From the IMG/VR virus record IMGVR_UViG_3300025314_000361, positions 1-48,778 of that record: a DNA stretch of 48,778 nt. The stretch is one strand, 5' to 3'. Of this stretch, positions 30,969-39,237 are shown piece after piece. Both the position numbers and the translations under genes were made by a program. The notes under the pieces are model-generated. The model did not search any database. It was not told the origin of the DNA and was given only the letters and a program-made list of their open reading frames with translations. Source of the DNA: a virus. How positions within the stretch are numbered: position 1 is the stretch's first letter; each line of letters opens with the position of its first letter.

Positions 30969-31822
30969 TGACAATCAAGGATTATATAAAGAGGCTAAGA
31001 CAGGCCAAACAATTGGCCGTAGATCGTTGGGGCAACCTGTCACAACTTGAACGGGCTGTTGTTGACGGTTCCTTTGATTGGTTGGTTGACAACCTGGAAA
31101 TAAAGCGGGGTGAAATTCAGGTCAACGAAGACCTGTCCGGGACGATGGACGACTTTGTTCGGGCTGTCCTTCAGACGATCAACAATGTTCCTGTCTTCCA
31201 ATCCAAAATGAAATTGTTCCTTCAGGACTTGACCACGATAAGCAACAACAACAAATCCTTTCACCGGACGACGAACAGCTTCAACATTGACAAGGCGGGC
31301 GTGAATGATGTTCAGAAAGCAGTCGTTGACCAAATCCTTGACCAATTCCGGGGCAATGGATTGAACGCACATTTCGCCCAACCGCTGAAGGAAAACATTT
31401 TCAGGAATATACTTGCCGGGGCCAATATGCGTGAAGTGAAGGAAGTGTTGAACAACTACATTATTTCCGGGGCCGACGGATCGGGAAAACTTAGTTCGTA
31501 CCTGGATCAGACAGCAATGCAAGCGGTAGATGCTTATACGGGAGCAATCAACCAACAACTGTTGGAAGAATTCAAGTTCACGGGAATGATTATTTCAGGA
31601 TCGTTGATTGAATCAAGTTCCAAACAATGTGTATTAGCTGTTGAAAATTCATCAAAGACCGGTGGATACCTGACAATGGATGAATGGGAAGAAATAATTG
31701 ACGTTGCCCGTAACAATGACAAAGCGAAGTTGATCCCGGGGACTACGCTGAAAAATTTACCTTTGAATAAGCTTCATTGGGGTTGCCGACATGACTTCAC
31801 CCCGGTTATTATTAACGAATAA
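30968..31822 (+). CDS. MuF-like minor head protein
   Basis: 284 residues. The C-terminal third has S-K-Q-C-V-L-A-V-E ... G-G-Y-L-T-M-D-E-W-E-E-I ... L-N-K-L-H-W-G-C-R-H-D-F, the Cys...W...H-x2-C-R-H pattern of Mu protein F-type head morphogenesis proteins. It follows the portal candidate directly (TAATG). Such proteins are packaged in small copy number and may be ejected with DNA. The N-terminal part is helical. Confidence 0.65.
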   Translation: MTIKDYIKRLRQAKQLAVDRWGNLSQLERAVVDGSFDWLVDNLEIKRGEIQVNEDLSGTMDDFVRAVLQTINNVPVFQSKMKLFLQDLTTISNNNKSFHRTTNSFNIDKAGVNDVQKAVVDQILDQFRGNGLNAHFAQPLKENIFRNILAGANMREVKEVLNNYIISGADGSGKLSSYLDQTAMQAVDAYTGAINQQLLEEFKFTGMIISGSLIESSSKQCVLAVENSSKTGGYLTMDEWEEIIDVARNNDKAKLIPGTTLKNLPLNKLHWGCRHDFTPVIINE

Positions 31823-31835
31823 AAAAGAACTTCTT

Positions 31836-32849
31836 ATGTACCCGATTTCAACCGTTGATAAAATCAGTTGTATGCAAGCCCTTGTTGGTATTCGTACAGC
31901 TTGCGATCCTGGAACCAACTATCCGTTTTGGATCGAAGACATTGAAGGTGTGGACGTGTCGAAGCTTGCGAAGATTGCAAAGTCAAGCAATCCTTCAGGC
32001 AAGGACTTCGCCAATCAACTTATCAACAACGCTTCACGGCAAATGATGGGTGACTTGGAACTGTTCTTGAATGACGGGTATCGCCTGAACAATGTCGTCG
32101 GGGATATGTGTTCAACCTGTACCCTTCTTCCGACATACGTTGTGAACACTGGGATCGTGGTCAAGTCTTCAGTCGCAACCAATTTCAACATACTTCGGAT
32201 CACGAAGTTTCAGATACTTGCCAACAACACCGGCACGTTCCAAATGGTCATTGATGACGGGGAAACACCTGAATACTTCGATATTGAACTGACAGCCGGG
32301 ACGATCATGCCTGTTGTTCTGAATTATTTCACTAAGAAGAAAAGTGCAAAGGTGTACTTCAGCGATCCGACTGTTTCCCTGGGTCAAGTCATGTGTTCGA
32401 CTTCTTCTTCTTGCGGTTGCGGTGGATCGGCAACAAGCAACAACCCGATCACAGTGACCGGGCTTGTGGCAGGGGTCGAAAGTTCCACACAATACGGCTT
32501 CCTTCCTTGCGCCGCCGTCGGCTGTTCTTATGACAGCCTTGTTTGTGGTCTTGTCAAGCAAGCCCCGAATATATTCGGCTTGGCCCTGCTTTACAAGGTC
32601 GGGGCTTTGTACTATGACAACAAACGTGTCGGGGATCGAAACAATGATGCAATCAGTTTTAATGACGAAGAAGGAACCGAAAAGGAAGATCAGAAAAAGA
32701 ACTATGACCGGTTGTATTGGGCAAAGATGAAGGGAACAACATCCGTCCTGGGTATCAACAAAGTGGTCAAGGACTACTTGAAGAACAACAGAACAGACAA
32801 GTGTGTAATTTGTGACAGTAAACTTTTAACAGCATACGCAACAGGATGA
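31836..32849 (+). CDS. Cys-rich putative head/neck structural protein
   Basis: 337 residues from ATG 31836; an in-frame ATG at 31791 lies inside the previous gene. Twelve Cys are present, including M-C-S-T-C, S-S-C-G-C-G-G and a terminal C-V-I-C. The centre is beta-rich (F-Q-I-L-A-N-N-T-G-T-F-Q-M-V-I). Position between MuF-like and tail-completion-like genes suggests a head, neck or tube protein. It overlaps the next gene by 4 bp. No family recognised. Confidence 0.5.
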   Translation: MYPISTVDKISCMQALVGIRTACDPGTNYPFWIEDIEGVDVSKLAKIAKSSNPSGKDFANQLINNASRQMMGDLELFLNDGYRLNNVVGDMCSTCTLLPTYVVNTGIVVKSSVATNFNILRITKFQILANNTGTFQMVIDDGETPEYFDIELTAGTIMPVVLNYFTKKKSAKVYFSDPTVSLGQVMCSTSSSCGCGGSATSNNPITVTGLVAGVESSTQYGFLPCAAVGCSYDSLVCGLVKQAPNIFGLALLYKVGALYYDNKRVGDRNNDAISFNDEEGTEKEDQKKNYDRLYWAKMKGTTSVLGINKVVKDYLKNNRTDKCVICDSKLLTAYATG

Positions 32850-33316
32850 CCGGCTTCAATTCAAATCTAAATGAACTGATTGTTCGCTTCAAGGCGATCA
32901 AGACAGGTTCGCAACAAGTGGACTTTTCGGACGCTTTGGTTCTTGGTGTCAATGCTGCAAAGGGATCAATGCAGAATAGAATATTCAATCAAGGTCTTGA
33001 CGCAAAAGGTGTAACATTGGGGCCATATATTTCAAAACAGTATAAGAAGAAAAGACAGAAGCCGCCTAAAAAGCAAATCTTATACAAAGACCTTGAATTC
33101 TCTGGAACACTTCGCCGGGGGATCGTGGTCATAAAGGAAACGCCAACAAGCGTCATTTGTGCAATACCCAATGATAAGTTGATTGTAATTGCCCGGGGGC
33201 AGGAAGAATACTTGAAGACTTTGATCTTTGCGTTGTCAGACAGCGAACGAAAATTGATGGTCACGAATGTTCATGCAGCAATAAAACAAATTTATGATAG
33301 GCTTTTCAACCCTTAG
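32846..33316 (+). CDS. Putative head-tail joining/tail completion protein (gp10-like)
   Basis: 156 residues. M-Q-N-R-I-F-N-Q-G-L-D-A-K-G-V-T-L-G-P-Y and K-K-K-R-Q-K ... Y-K-D-L-E-F-S-G-T-L-R-R-G-I match the pattern of small phage morphogenesis proteins (...RIFxxGxDAxGxxxGxY...kdLexTGxL...). These join head and tail or cap the tail. The start overlaps the previous stop (ATGA), and the end overlaps the next gene by 23 bp. Confidence 0.6.
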   Translation: MTGFNSNLNELIVRFKAIKTGSQQVDFSDALVLGVNAAKGSMQNRIFNQGLDAKGVTLGPYISKQYKKKRQKPPKKQILYKDLEFSGTLRRGIVVIKETPTSVICAIPNDKLIVIARGQEEYLKTLIFALSDSERKLMVTNVHAAIKQIYDRLFNP

Positions 33317-34172
33317 TAATCTATTCAACAATGTCATTGCAACGGGCATTGTGAACAGGATATATCATTCAGTCATGTTGAAGCCGATTGACGGCGGCGG
33401 CAACAAACCGGCTGCACCCGTTGAAGGACGTTGGAAATATGTCGGCTTCGATGACACGGACGGCTTTTCCTGTTATTGCAGACAGACCGGATCGGCGGAC
33501 GTTCAAGGGTTTAACAGGGTCGGCGGTTGCAATAAGAAGATATATCGCTTCCAGGTTCCTTGTAAACTTGTTTTGTTCAGTGACTTTGAAGAAAGATCGC
33601 ATGACGACCTTATCGCCAAAATATCAGGGGCCGTAATGAAGACCCCTTTTATCAACATTCAAAAGATCATTACGAACCCGGATGAAATACTTCGATCCGA
33701 AGCCCCGACCGGGAAGCTCACCTTCAAGGAAAATACTTTGTTCTGTTCAATTGATTTCTTTCTGTTGGTTGATTTGCAGTCCGACAACTGTGAAGAAGAA
33801 ATACAATGCGAAAAGATACCGAACCCATATTGTGTACCCGGGGAACCCCTGGGTTGCACCCGGATTGATTGGTCAACGAACTTCGGCACACAACCGGGAT
33901 CGGCCCCTGACTTTGCCTTTATTATTTATAAGAACGGTGAAGCTGTTGTCAGTGAACAAACCCCGGGACAGGCAAGCGGAACGATCCAGGTCAATGAAGG
34001 GGACGAAATAGAACTTTACATGGGACATTCAGGAAACTTCGCAATATATGGCTATTCAATAAGCGACAACACCGGTGTAATTGATTCAAGCGGCGGATCA
34101 CAAGGATACGTTGATGCCTCATTCACGATTGCTTGTGCAAATGGCCCTTACACAATAACAGGCAGTATATAA
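33294..34172 (+). CDS. Putative tail completion protein with C-terminal beta domain
   Basis: 292 residues. The first 165 residues include a Cys-rich stretch and F-D-D-T-D-G-F-S-C-Y-C-R-Q-T-G. From about 185 a separate beta-rich domain (F-A-F-I-I-Y-K-N-G-E-A-V-V ... V-N-E-G-D-E-I-E-L-Y-M) resembles the C-terminal K-N-G...D-E-I modules of the genes at 25951 and 27510. The join looks like a domain fusion. The start overlaps the previous gene; a later ATG at 33375 is possible. Confidence 0.5.
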   Translation: MIGFSTLSNLFNNVIATGIVNRIYHSVMLKPIDGGGNKPAAPVEGRWKYVGFDDTDGFSCYCRQTGSADVQGFNRVGGCNKKIYRFQVPCKLVLFSDFEERSHDDLIAKISGAVMKTPFINIQKIITNPDEILRSEAPTGKLTFKENTLFCSIDFFLLVDLQSDNCEEEIQCEKIPNPYCVPGEPLGCTRIDWSTNFGTQPGSAPDFAFIIYKNGEAVVSEQTPGQASGTIQVNEGDEIELYMGHSGNFAIYGYSISDNTGVIDSSGGSQGYVDASFTIACANGPYTITGSI

Positions 34173-34183
34173 TATAATTTTTC

Positions 34184-34191
34184 TACTTTTG
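34184..34191 (+). promoter_or_regulatory. -7-like element TACTTTTG
   Basis: Fits TANNTTTG and is identical to the elements at 28400 and 40327, but I see no TTG at the expected spacing. Followed by a hairpin and ATG 34235. Confidence 0.4.
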
Positions 34192-34205
34192 GTTTCTCAA
34201 CTGAT

Positions 34206-34234
34206 AAAGGGGGTCATTCTTCAAACCCCTTTTT
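34206..34234 (+). terminator. Hairpin plus T run directly abutting ATG 34235
   Basis: AAAGGGG (34206-34212) pairs with CCCCTTT (34226-34232); the T run ends in the ATG. It can act as a terminator for upstream transcription or as an attenuator/leader hairpin for the downstream gene. Confidence 0.6.
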
Positions 34235-34687
34235 ATGACAGAAATAGAAAGAATTCGGGCTATCGTTGACAACGCAAAAGCCAACAACGTTCCGGTATAT
34301 ACTTTGAACACAGAAGATTTGGACGATCTTCTTGCTGCCTTGGATATATTGGAAGCCGGATCAAGACCTTACAAAGTATATTCGGCAATTATAAATCAAG
34401 CGGGTTCACTTGCTGCCCCGGTAATGACCGTACTTGAAAACACTTTGGGGGCTGTTCCGCTTCCGGGCGTTGCCGATGATGGTCAATTTGATTTAACATC
34501 TGTCGGTCTTTTTCCCGCCGGGAAGACTTTCATTCAATCAATACCGGGAAGCTTTCCAGGGTCAGGAATGTTTCTAAACGTTTTCAGAGGTAGCGATGAC
34601 ACAATTATCCTTTATAACCTTGATTTGTCAGGAACCTATGATAACGGCATTGTAAACGGCATGATTGAAATTCGTGTTTATCCTTAA
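34235..34687 (+). CDS. Virion-associated hypothetical protein
   Basis: 150 residues. The N-terminal helix (I-E-R-I-R-A-I-V-D-N-A-K) is followed by a domain with Y-K-V-Y-S-A-I-I-N-Q-A-G-S and V-L-E-N-T-L-G. From memory, this pattern (YKVYtAlltQsG...VLENTLG) is common in Bacteroidota phage and prophage proteins of unknown function near tail-fibre genes. It probably belongs to the host-contact apparatus together with the next gene. Confidence 0.55.
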   Translation: MTEIERIRAIVDNAKANNVPVYTLNTEDLDDLLAALDILEAGSRPYKVYSAIINQAGSLAAPVMTVLENTLGAVPLPGVADDGQFDLTSVGLFPAGKTFIQSIPGSFPGSGMFLNVFRGSDDTIILYNLDLSGTYDNGIVNGMIEIRVYP

Positions 34688-34692
34688 TACTT

Positions 34693-34703
34693 AAACTAAG
34701 TTT
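34693..34703 (+). promoter_or_regulatory. Palindrome AAACTAAGTTT before the propeller-like gene
   Basis: Exact copy of the recurrent palindrome, ending 2 bp before ATG 34706. Confidence 0.55.
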
Positions 34704-34705
34704 TT

Positions 34706-36127
34706 ATGTCATTCATAGTTGCCCCCGTCTATTTCGACGGAACACTTCATCACAACCCGGCTGTCAATCAGAACATATCAACACATTGTTCGGACGGTGA
34801 CGATTCGATATTGAAGCCATTCAAAGAAGTGTTGATCGAATGGGACGGCATTGCCTGGGAAGAAGTGACCGTGTTCACCGCCGGTCTTTCCGTTGTCGCT
34901 TTACGTGTGGACAACATTTGTGACGATACATTCCAGTACATAAACGTTCCCTTCCAGGACTTTCGAATATTGGGTGTTTGCTGTCAGAACTGTCCGATTG
35001 CAGCCGTTGACGCAAACTTCATTCTTCCCGACGCTGTTGCCGGGCAAGCTTATAACGCTTCATTCCCTATCCTTGGAAATGGCCCCTTTTCCTTGATTGT
35101 AAATAGTAAGCCCGCTTGGATGACCATTACACTTGAACCGGGCGGAAACGTTTCATTCACCGGAAATCCTGTTGCCCCCGGCGATCTTGATGAAGAAGCC
35201 GGCGTTTCAATCGTTGTCAATAATTGCGGCAAGGAAGCCTTAATTGGCCTTGATACAACAATTGGGGTATATGAAGCCCTTGTCTTCACGTTGCGTTCTG
35301 CACCCGCCGCAATTTATCGTGACATTATTCATGACGGTTCGCAATTCATTGCCGCCGGTGAATTGGTTGTTGCACATTCGGACGACGGTATCACATGGGT
35401 TGCGGGAACTAATCCAGGAAGCCCGGCGGGGGCCAACAAATGTCTTGCTTTCAAAGCGGGCTTATATGTTCTTATCCGACAAACTTCTTCAGGATTGCGC
35501 CGTTCCTTTACGAGTGCAGACGGTGTGACATTTGCCGGGGGTAGTACATTGCCTTCAAATTTCGATAGCTTGTCGGGCTTATGTTATGATTCTGTAAACG
35601 ATTTATTCATTGCTGTTGGAGATTCAGGAACAGTGAGGGCCGCAACGTCACCTGACGGGTCAACATGGACGGCAAGGACGATCACAAATACAGTTACTTG
35701 GAACAGGGTTCGTCACTTGGCCGCTTTGAATGTTGCCGTTGGTATGGATAGTATTTCAACTTCAACAGACGGGATCACATGGACACCCCGGACGGTTCCT
35801 TCAGGCGATTGGGCCGACGTTGTTCACGATGGCGTTCAATACTTAGTCGTTTCCGCCGACGGTACAAATTACTTGACAAGCCCTGACGGTACAACATGGA
35901 CACCCGGGGTATTTGATACAACATTGCCGGGCGCAAATATCGTTGCGGCGATCTTCGCCAATAGTCAGTATATCCAAATTTCACCGAACACAGCTAACAA
36001 TCTTCACAGTATTGACGGCGATCATTGGCACGTTTCGGGCGGTGGAATTGGGAATAATATTGCCTTTGGTGACGGGCTGTTTGCGAAAGCGGGTAACAAC
36101 GGGATATATACAAGTCCCGGGGTATAA
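34706..36127 (+). CDS. Putative receptor-binding protein: Ig-like module plus beta-propeller-like repeats
   Basis: 473 residues. Residues about 100-185 are a He_PIG-like Ig domain (Q-A-Y-N-A-S-F-P-I ... K-P-A-W-M-T-I ... F-T-G-N-P ... N-C-G). From about 195 to the end, degenerate repeats of 40-50 residues carry the motif S-x-D-G-x-T-W-T: D-G-I-T-W-V, D-G-S-T-W-T, D-G-I-T-W-T and D-G-T-T-W-T. This is BNR/sialidase-like and typical of beta-propellers. Host-surface recognition is the likeliest role. There is no signal peptide. Confidence 0.65.
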   Translation: MSFIVAPVYFDGTLHHNPAVNQNISTHCSDGDDSILKPFKEVLIEWDGIAWEEVTVFTAGLSVVALRVDNICDDTFQYINVPFQDFRILGVCCQNCPIAAVDANFILPDAVAGQAYNASFPILGNGPFSLIVNSKPAWMTITLEPGGNVSFTGNPVAPGDLDEEAGVSIVVNNCGKEALIGLDTTIGVYEALVFTLRSAPAAIYRDIIHDGSQFIAAGELVVAHSDDGITWVAGTNPGSPAGANKCLAFKAGLYVLIRQTSSGLRRSFTSADGVTFAGGSTLPSNFDSLSGLCYDSVNDLFIAVGDSGTVRAATSPDGSTWTARTITNTVTWNRVRHLAALNVAVGMDSISTSTDGITWTPRTVPSGDWADVVHDGVQYLVVSADGTNYLTSPDGTTWTPGVFDTTLPGANIVAAIFANSQYIQISPNTANNLHSIDGDHWHVSGGGIGNNIAFGDGLFAKAGNNGIYTSPGV

Positions 36128-36144
36128 CTTTTTATGAACGTGCA

Positions 36145-36155
36145 AAATTAAGTTT
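36145..36155 (+). promoter_or_regulatory. Degenerate palindrome AAATTAAGTTT
   Basis: One substitution from AAACTAAGTTT, 21 bp upstream of ATG 36177 in the short gap after the receptor-binding gene. Confidence 0.35.
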
Positions 36156-36176
36156 GGCTTTATTATCGCTTTGGCT

Positions 36177-36464
36177 ATGGAAAATGAAACAATGAATTCA
36201 GTCGAAAAAAAGGAAATCCGGGGACTAAGCATCAAAACAATTTGGTGGCTTGTCGCAACGACGGCGGTTGTTGTGTTCACTATATTGGGAACATACTTTT
36301 CGATCCTGGAACGATTGACTAAGATCGAAATTTCCAATACAGCGAATGAACGATACAATGACCTGAAGACCCAAACGCTTGATGTTAGAATGTCTGCCCT
36401 GGAATTAGAAGTCAGGGAACTGAAAGATAAGTTTGAAACATTTCGGATACAACATTCAAAATAG
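36177..36464 (+). CDS. Single-pass membrane protein with coiled coil (lysis candidate)
   Basis: 95 residues from ATG 36177. One transmembrane helix at about 19-41 (I-W-W-L-V-A-T-T-A-V-V-V-F-T-I-L-G) is followed by a charged coiled coil (S-A-L-E-L-E-V-R-E-L-K-D-K-F-E-T). This topology is seen in phage holin accessory proteins, spanins and Rz-like proteins. It heads a cluster of four small membrane genes, the most plausible source of holin and spanin functions for the endolysin. Assignment is by topology only. Confidence 0.55.
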   Translation: MENETMNSVEKKEIRGLSIKTIWWLVATTAVVVFTILGTYFSILERLTKIEISNTANERYNDLKTQTLDVRMSALELEVRELKDKFETFRIQHSK

Positions 36465-36468
36465 TTTT

Positions 36469-36711
36469 ATGAGCGACGCAATAATCACGGGACTGATAAC
36501 AAGCTTTACAACGATTGCAGTTGTAATAATTACCGGAAGGATCAACGCCATAGCCAACCGAAAACAGAACGAAGCGATCACGAAAAAGGTCGAAAACTAT
36601 CACAAGGAAGTGAACGGCAAAATGTAAAAGTTGCTTATTACTACTGAAGCCCTTGGCGTTGAAAAAGGAAAAGCCGACGAAAAGGAAAGCCAAAAGAGGG
36701 AATCCCTGTAA
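36469..36711 (+). pseudogene. Small membrane (holin-like) gene interrupted by in-frame TAA (codon 53)
   Basis: ATG 36469 encodes 52 residues: one hydrophobic helix (I-I-T-G-L-I-T-S-F-T-T-I-A-V-V-I-I-T-G), then Y-H-K-E-V-N-G-K-M and a TAA at 36625. The same frame continues 27 codons (K-L-L-I-T-T-E-A-L-G-V-E-K-G-K-A-D-E-K...) to TAA 36709, with phage-like codons and no other feature in that stretch. N-G-K-M-x-K-L-L reads naturally as one helix, suggesting a sense codon such as GAA or AAA mutated to TAA. TTG 36631 could start the second part separately. The 52-residue form could also be functional. Confidence 0.5.
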
Positions 36712-36731
36712 TTTAAAATCAACAATGTGAT

Positions 36732-37133
36732 ATGTCATTAAAAAGCTTTATGAATGAAATCCGTTGGCCGAAGGTCAATATCCGAAATCTTCTTGCTGTT
36801 GTCGTTGTATTCTCAATAACCGGAATTATTATCCTGGGCCATTACAAAGCGATCCCCGAGGTGAACAAAGAACTTATTTCCGGGGCCGTGAACCAATATC
36901 TTGTTGTTGGCTTCGCTGTTGTGATCGCATACTTCTTCGTTGCATCAAAGAACGATTCGGATTGGCAAAAACACAATCAACAAATTGACGTGTTGAAAAA
37001 GGTTCCTTTGACTGAACTGTTGGGCAAATGCAAGGACGTATTGCTTGAACGATCCGAACGGGAATCTTGGTTCAAGAAGCTTCAAGATCAATACCCCGAA
37101 TACGCCGGTGTAAAGCTTGACGATTTGGTATAG
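36732..37133 (+). CDS. Two-helix membrane protein (holin candidate)
   Basis: 133 residues. Two transmembrane helices are visible at about 18-37 (N-L-L-A-V-V-V-V-F-S-I-T-G-I-I-I-L-G) and about 56-72 (Y-L-V-V-G-F-A-V-V-I-A-Y-F-F-V). A charged cytoplasmic tail follows. Two closely spaced helices with a charged tail fit class II holins, and the neighbours are small membrane proteins. No family recognised by sequence. Confidence 0.5.
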   Translation: MSLKSFMNEIRWPKVNIRNLLAVVVVFSITGIIILGHYKAIPEVNKELISGAVNQYLVVGFAVVIAYFFVASKNDSDWQKHNQQIDVLKKVPLTELLGKCKDVLLERSERESWFKKLQDQYPEYAGVKLDDLV

Positions 37134-37159
37134 TTTTGCATACACAACAATTTGTATGT

Positions 37160-37798
37160 ATGAAAGTAGTTTCCTTGGATCGCATTTACCAACTTGTTAT
37201 TGTTGCCTTGATCCTTCTTCTTCTTTGGAAGTGGAATTGCGCCGGGGGCCGATCCTGCCCGCCGATCACAACAACGATAAAGACCGATACACTTTGGAAG
37301 GAACAACCGAAGGACAGTTCCAATTGGTCAAAACCCGAACCGGCAAAAGTTACAACCGGCAAAATCCCTGAACCCCGAATTGTGATCCGTGAAGTTCCAG
37401 GGCAAGCCCCGGATACCTTCTTCGTTGATGTTGATACGGGGGCGATCCTTGCCGACTATTATGCAAGGGCAGATTATGACACGACGTACAAGTTCCCAGG
37501 GGGAAATATCCAGGTTCAGAATGTGGTCTTCCAAAACAGACTTCAGTTGCAACGTGTACTTCCGACGTTCAACACAATGGAAGTGACGACGACAATCACA
37601 AAGGCTGAAAAGAAAAGAAGGCAATTTTTCCTTGGTTTAAATGGATATGGGGGAAAACAATACCCATTGTACGGGGCCGGTCTTTCGATCACATACAAGG
37701 ATAGAAAAGATCGTATGTATGAAGTCGGGCCGGTGTTGTTCAAGGATCAACCCGTAATGATCCAGGCGGGGGCAAAATTCTTGATTTCTTTCAAATGA
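37160..37798 (+). CDS. Membrane-anchored protein, possible spanin
   Basis: 212 residues from ATG 37160; a TTG at 37136 is possible. One N-terminal helix (Y-Q-L-V-I-V-A-L-I-L-L-L-L-W) is followed by N-C-A-G-G, a Thr/Pro-rich linker and a long extended region. The C-terminus is beta-rich with a G-L-N-G-Y-G-G ... Y-G-A-G-L-S-I-T-Y pattern like the last strands of an outer-membrane barrel. Spanning both membranes would suit a spanin in a diderm host. This is topology-based inference. Confidence 0.45.
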   Translation: MKVVSLDRIYQLVIVALILLLLWKWNCAGGRSCPPITTTIKTDTLWKEQPKDSSNWSKPEPAKVTTGKIPEPRIVIREVPGQAPDTFFVDVDTGAILADYYARADYDTTYKFPGGNIQVQNVVFQNRLQLQRVLPTFNTMEVTTTITKAEKKRRQFFLGLNGYGGKQYPLYGAGLSITYKDRKDRMYEVGPVLFKDQPVMIQAGAKFLISFK

Positions 37799-37799
37799 C

Positions 37800-37807
37800 T
37801 ATATTTG
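37800..37807 (+). promoter_or_regulatory. -7-like element TATATTTG
   Basis: Matches TANNTTTG immediately after the previous stop codon and 19 bp before ATG 37827; the nearest TTG (37781) is spaced 16 bp, slightly short. Confidence 0.4.
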
Positions 37808-37814
37808 AACCGAA

Positions 37815-37825
37815 AAACTTAGTTC
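37815..37825 (+). promoter_or_regulatory. Near-palindrome AAACTTAGTTC before ATG 37827
   Basis: One terminal mismatch to AAACTTAGTTT, ending one base before the start codon. Confidence 0.4.
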
Positions 37826-37826
37826 G

Positions 37827-38156
37827 ATGCCCTGTTGTTGTACCAATACTTTGAACCTTTGTAAAGCTTCCGTTTGCCAACCGGATACAATTATCGTCGG
37901 CATGAACGCCCCGGCGGACGGTGAATACAAGCTTGTTCTTGGATACCTTGGCAATGACATTGTGATCCGAAAAACTTTTGACGCAAACGATCCCCTTGTT
38001 TTTTCTGCACTCAATCTGAATGAGAAGTACACGTACACCGGCAAGATCATTGATCCGACCGGGAACACCCTTACCATTACAAACGGCGAAGGAAACTTCG
38101 ATTGTGTGTCATTTCAAACCGTCCTGACATACGAAACTGAAATCGTAAATCCTTAG
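37827..38156 (+). CDS. Small Cys-rich beta protein, virion-associated candidate
   Basis: 109 residues. The N-terminus is unusually Cys-rich: P-C-C-C-T-N-T-L-N-L-C-K-A-S-V-C, six Cys within 17 residues. The rest is a small beta-sandwich-like domain (G-E-Y-K-L-V-L-G-Y-L-G-N, F-S-A-L-N-L-N-E-K-Y-T-Y). It lies upstream of the scaffold/capsid block and may be a capsid decoration protein; this is a guess from position and size. Confidence 0.5.
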   Translation: MPCCCTNTLNLCKASVCQPDTIIVGMNAPADGEYKLVLGYLGNDIVIRKTFDANDPLVFSALNLNEKYTYTGKIIDPTGNTLTITNGEGNFDCVSFQTVLTYETEIVNP

Positions 38157-38158
38157 TC

Positions 38159-38614
38159 ATGCAAACAATACTTGATCTTCTTGCAATAATTCTTTTGGCG
38201 TTCGTCCCGGCAACATTCAATTACTTCCTGGATTACTGTTTTGGTGATCCAATGTCAGACAAGGTATCTGACAAAGCGATCTTCTTCCGGTATTCGCTGT
38301 TCCTTGCCAAACGAAGGGTATCCATGCAAAAGGAAAAAGAAATTGTTGCGGCATTGGCCCCGTTGCTGAATAGCGACAACCCGGACACCCGGGCGCAAGG
38401 GAAGAAGCAATTGAACCTTTCATTCGTTGCGGCGGGCCGGGACTTGTTCACATGGGAACAGGCTTTTGGAATGTGTCCGTACTGTACGAATTTTTGGATC
38501 GCTTTCTTCACCGCCTTGATCGCTTATTTTTATTTCCCACTTACTGCAATTGATCCGATCCTGTTGTTCATCATGCAACCCATTTTTTCACACACAATAT
38601 TGCGTAAACTTTAA
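38159..38614 (+). CDS. Membrane protein with CPYCTNFW motif
   Basis: 151 residues. Hydrophobic helices at about 3-22 and at about 115-145 flank a soluble middle. G-M-C-P-Y-C-T-N-F-W precedes the second helix. From memory, a C-P-x-C-T-x-F-W motif next to a helix is a feature of small Bacteroidota phage membrane proteins. The CxxC pair could be redox-active or bind metal. It lies 2 bp after the preceding gene. Function unknown. Confidence 0.55.
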   Translation: MQTILDLLAIILLAFVPATFNYFLDYCFGDPMSDKVSDKAIFFRYSLFLAKRRVSMQKEKEIVAALAPLLNSDNPDTRAQGKKQLNLSFVAAGRDLFTWEQAFGMCPYCTNFWIAFFTALIAYFYFPLTAIDPILLFIMQPIFSHTILRKL

Positions 38615-38626
38615 AAATTTTCTACA

Positions 38627-39211
38627 ATGGAAAAAGCGTTAATCGAAAAGTATTCGCCGTTCAACGCAAAAAATTTGACGGCGGATGAACTGAAAGCAAT
38701 GCAGGACTTCACAGTTGATGACCTGAAAGAATTGTCAGAAGCTTATCCCAACAAAGGGAACCAAAAAGCTTATTTGATCCTGTTCGATAAGGGCAAGCCC
38801 GAAAACAAACAGGTGTTCCCGTTGTCCACATGGACGAACCTGTATCAACTGTTCCGCCTGGGGAACAAACAATACACGGCTTATTCCTTCAAGGGAGTAT
38901 TCAACAGGCAAAAGCAAGCCGTGAAGAAAATTGCCCCGATCCAGGACTTGACCAACAAAGCGGCAAAGGAAGAATTGAAGACAGCCCAATCGCAAACGGC
39001 CAAAGCAGTGAAGCCCGTGAAGACAGCCGTTCCCGTTGCTGCCAATCAAACAGCCGTGAAGAAGGAACCAACCGGTGTCGTCACACCGAAGTCTTTCAAG
39101 AAAATGAACGTTGATGAATTGGCGGCGGCTTATAAGACAGCCTTCAAAAAAGACCCGGGTTCAATGACGAAGAAAGATTTGGTCACCGCCCTGGAAGCGA
39201 AGAAAAAATAA
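38627..39211 (+). CDS. Hypothetical protein upstream of the scaffold
   Basis: 194 residues. A structured N-terminal part (D-L-K-E-L-S-E-A-Y-P-N ... F-P-L-S-T-W-T-N-L-Y-Q-L-F-R-L-G) is followed by an Ala/Lys/Thr-rich linker (about 105-155). The end looks like a SAP/Rho-N type helix pair (M-N-V-D-E-L-A-A-A-Y-K ... M-T-K-K-D-L-V-T-A-L-E). It may be DNA-binding or capsid-associated. A leader of the ACTTTAAAAATTTTC type precedes it. Confidence 0.5.
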   Translation: MEKALIEKYSPFNAKNLTADELKAMQDFTVDDLKELSEAYPNKGNQKAYLILFDKGKPENKQVFPLSTWTNLYQLFRLGNKQYTAYSFKGVFNRQKQAVKKIAPIQDLTNKAAKEELKTAQSQTAKAVKPVKTAVPVAANQTAVKKEPTGVVTPKSFKKMNVDELAAAYKTAFKKDPGSMTKKDLVTALEAKKK

Positions 39212-39237
39212 TTTTTCACTTTTAAAATTTTATATCT

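Noticed and set aside
31495-31505. AAACTTAGTTC inside the MuF-like gene
   Set aside because: It lies well within coding sequence, far from a start, and is explained by the Lys-Leu-Ser-Ser codons.
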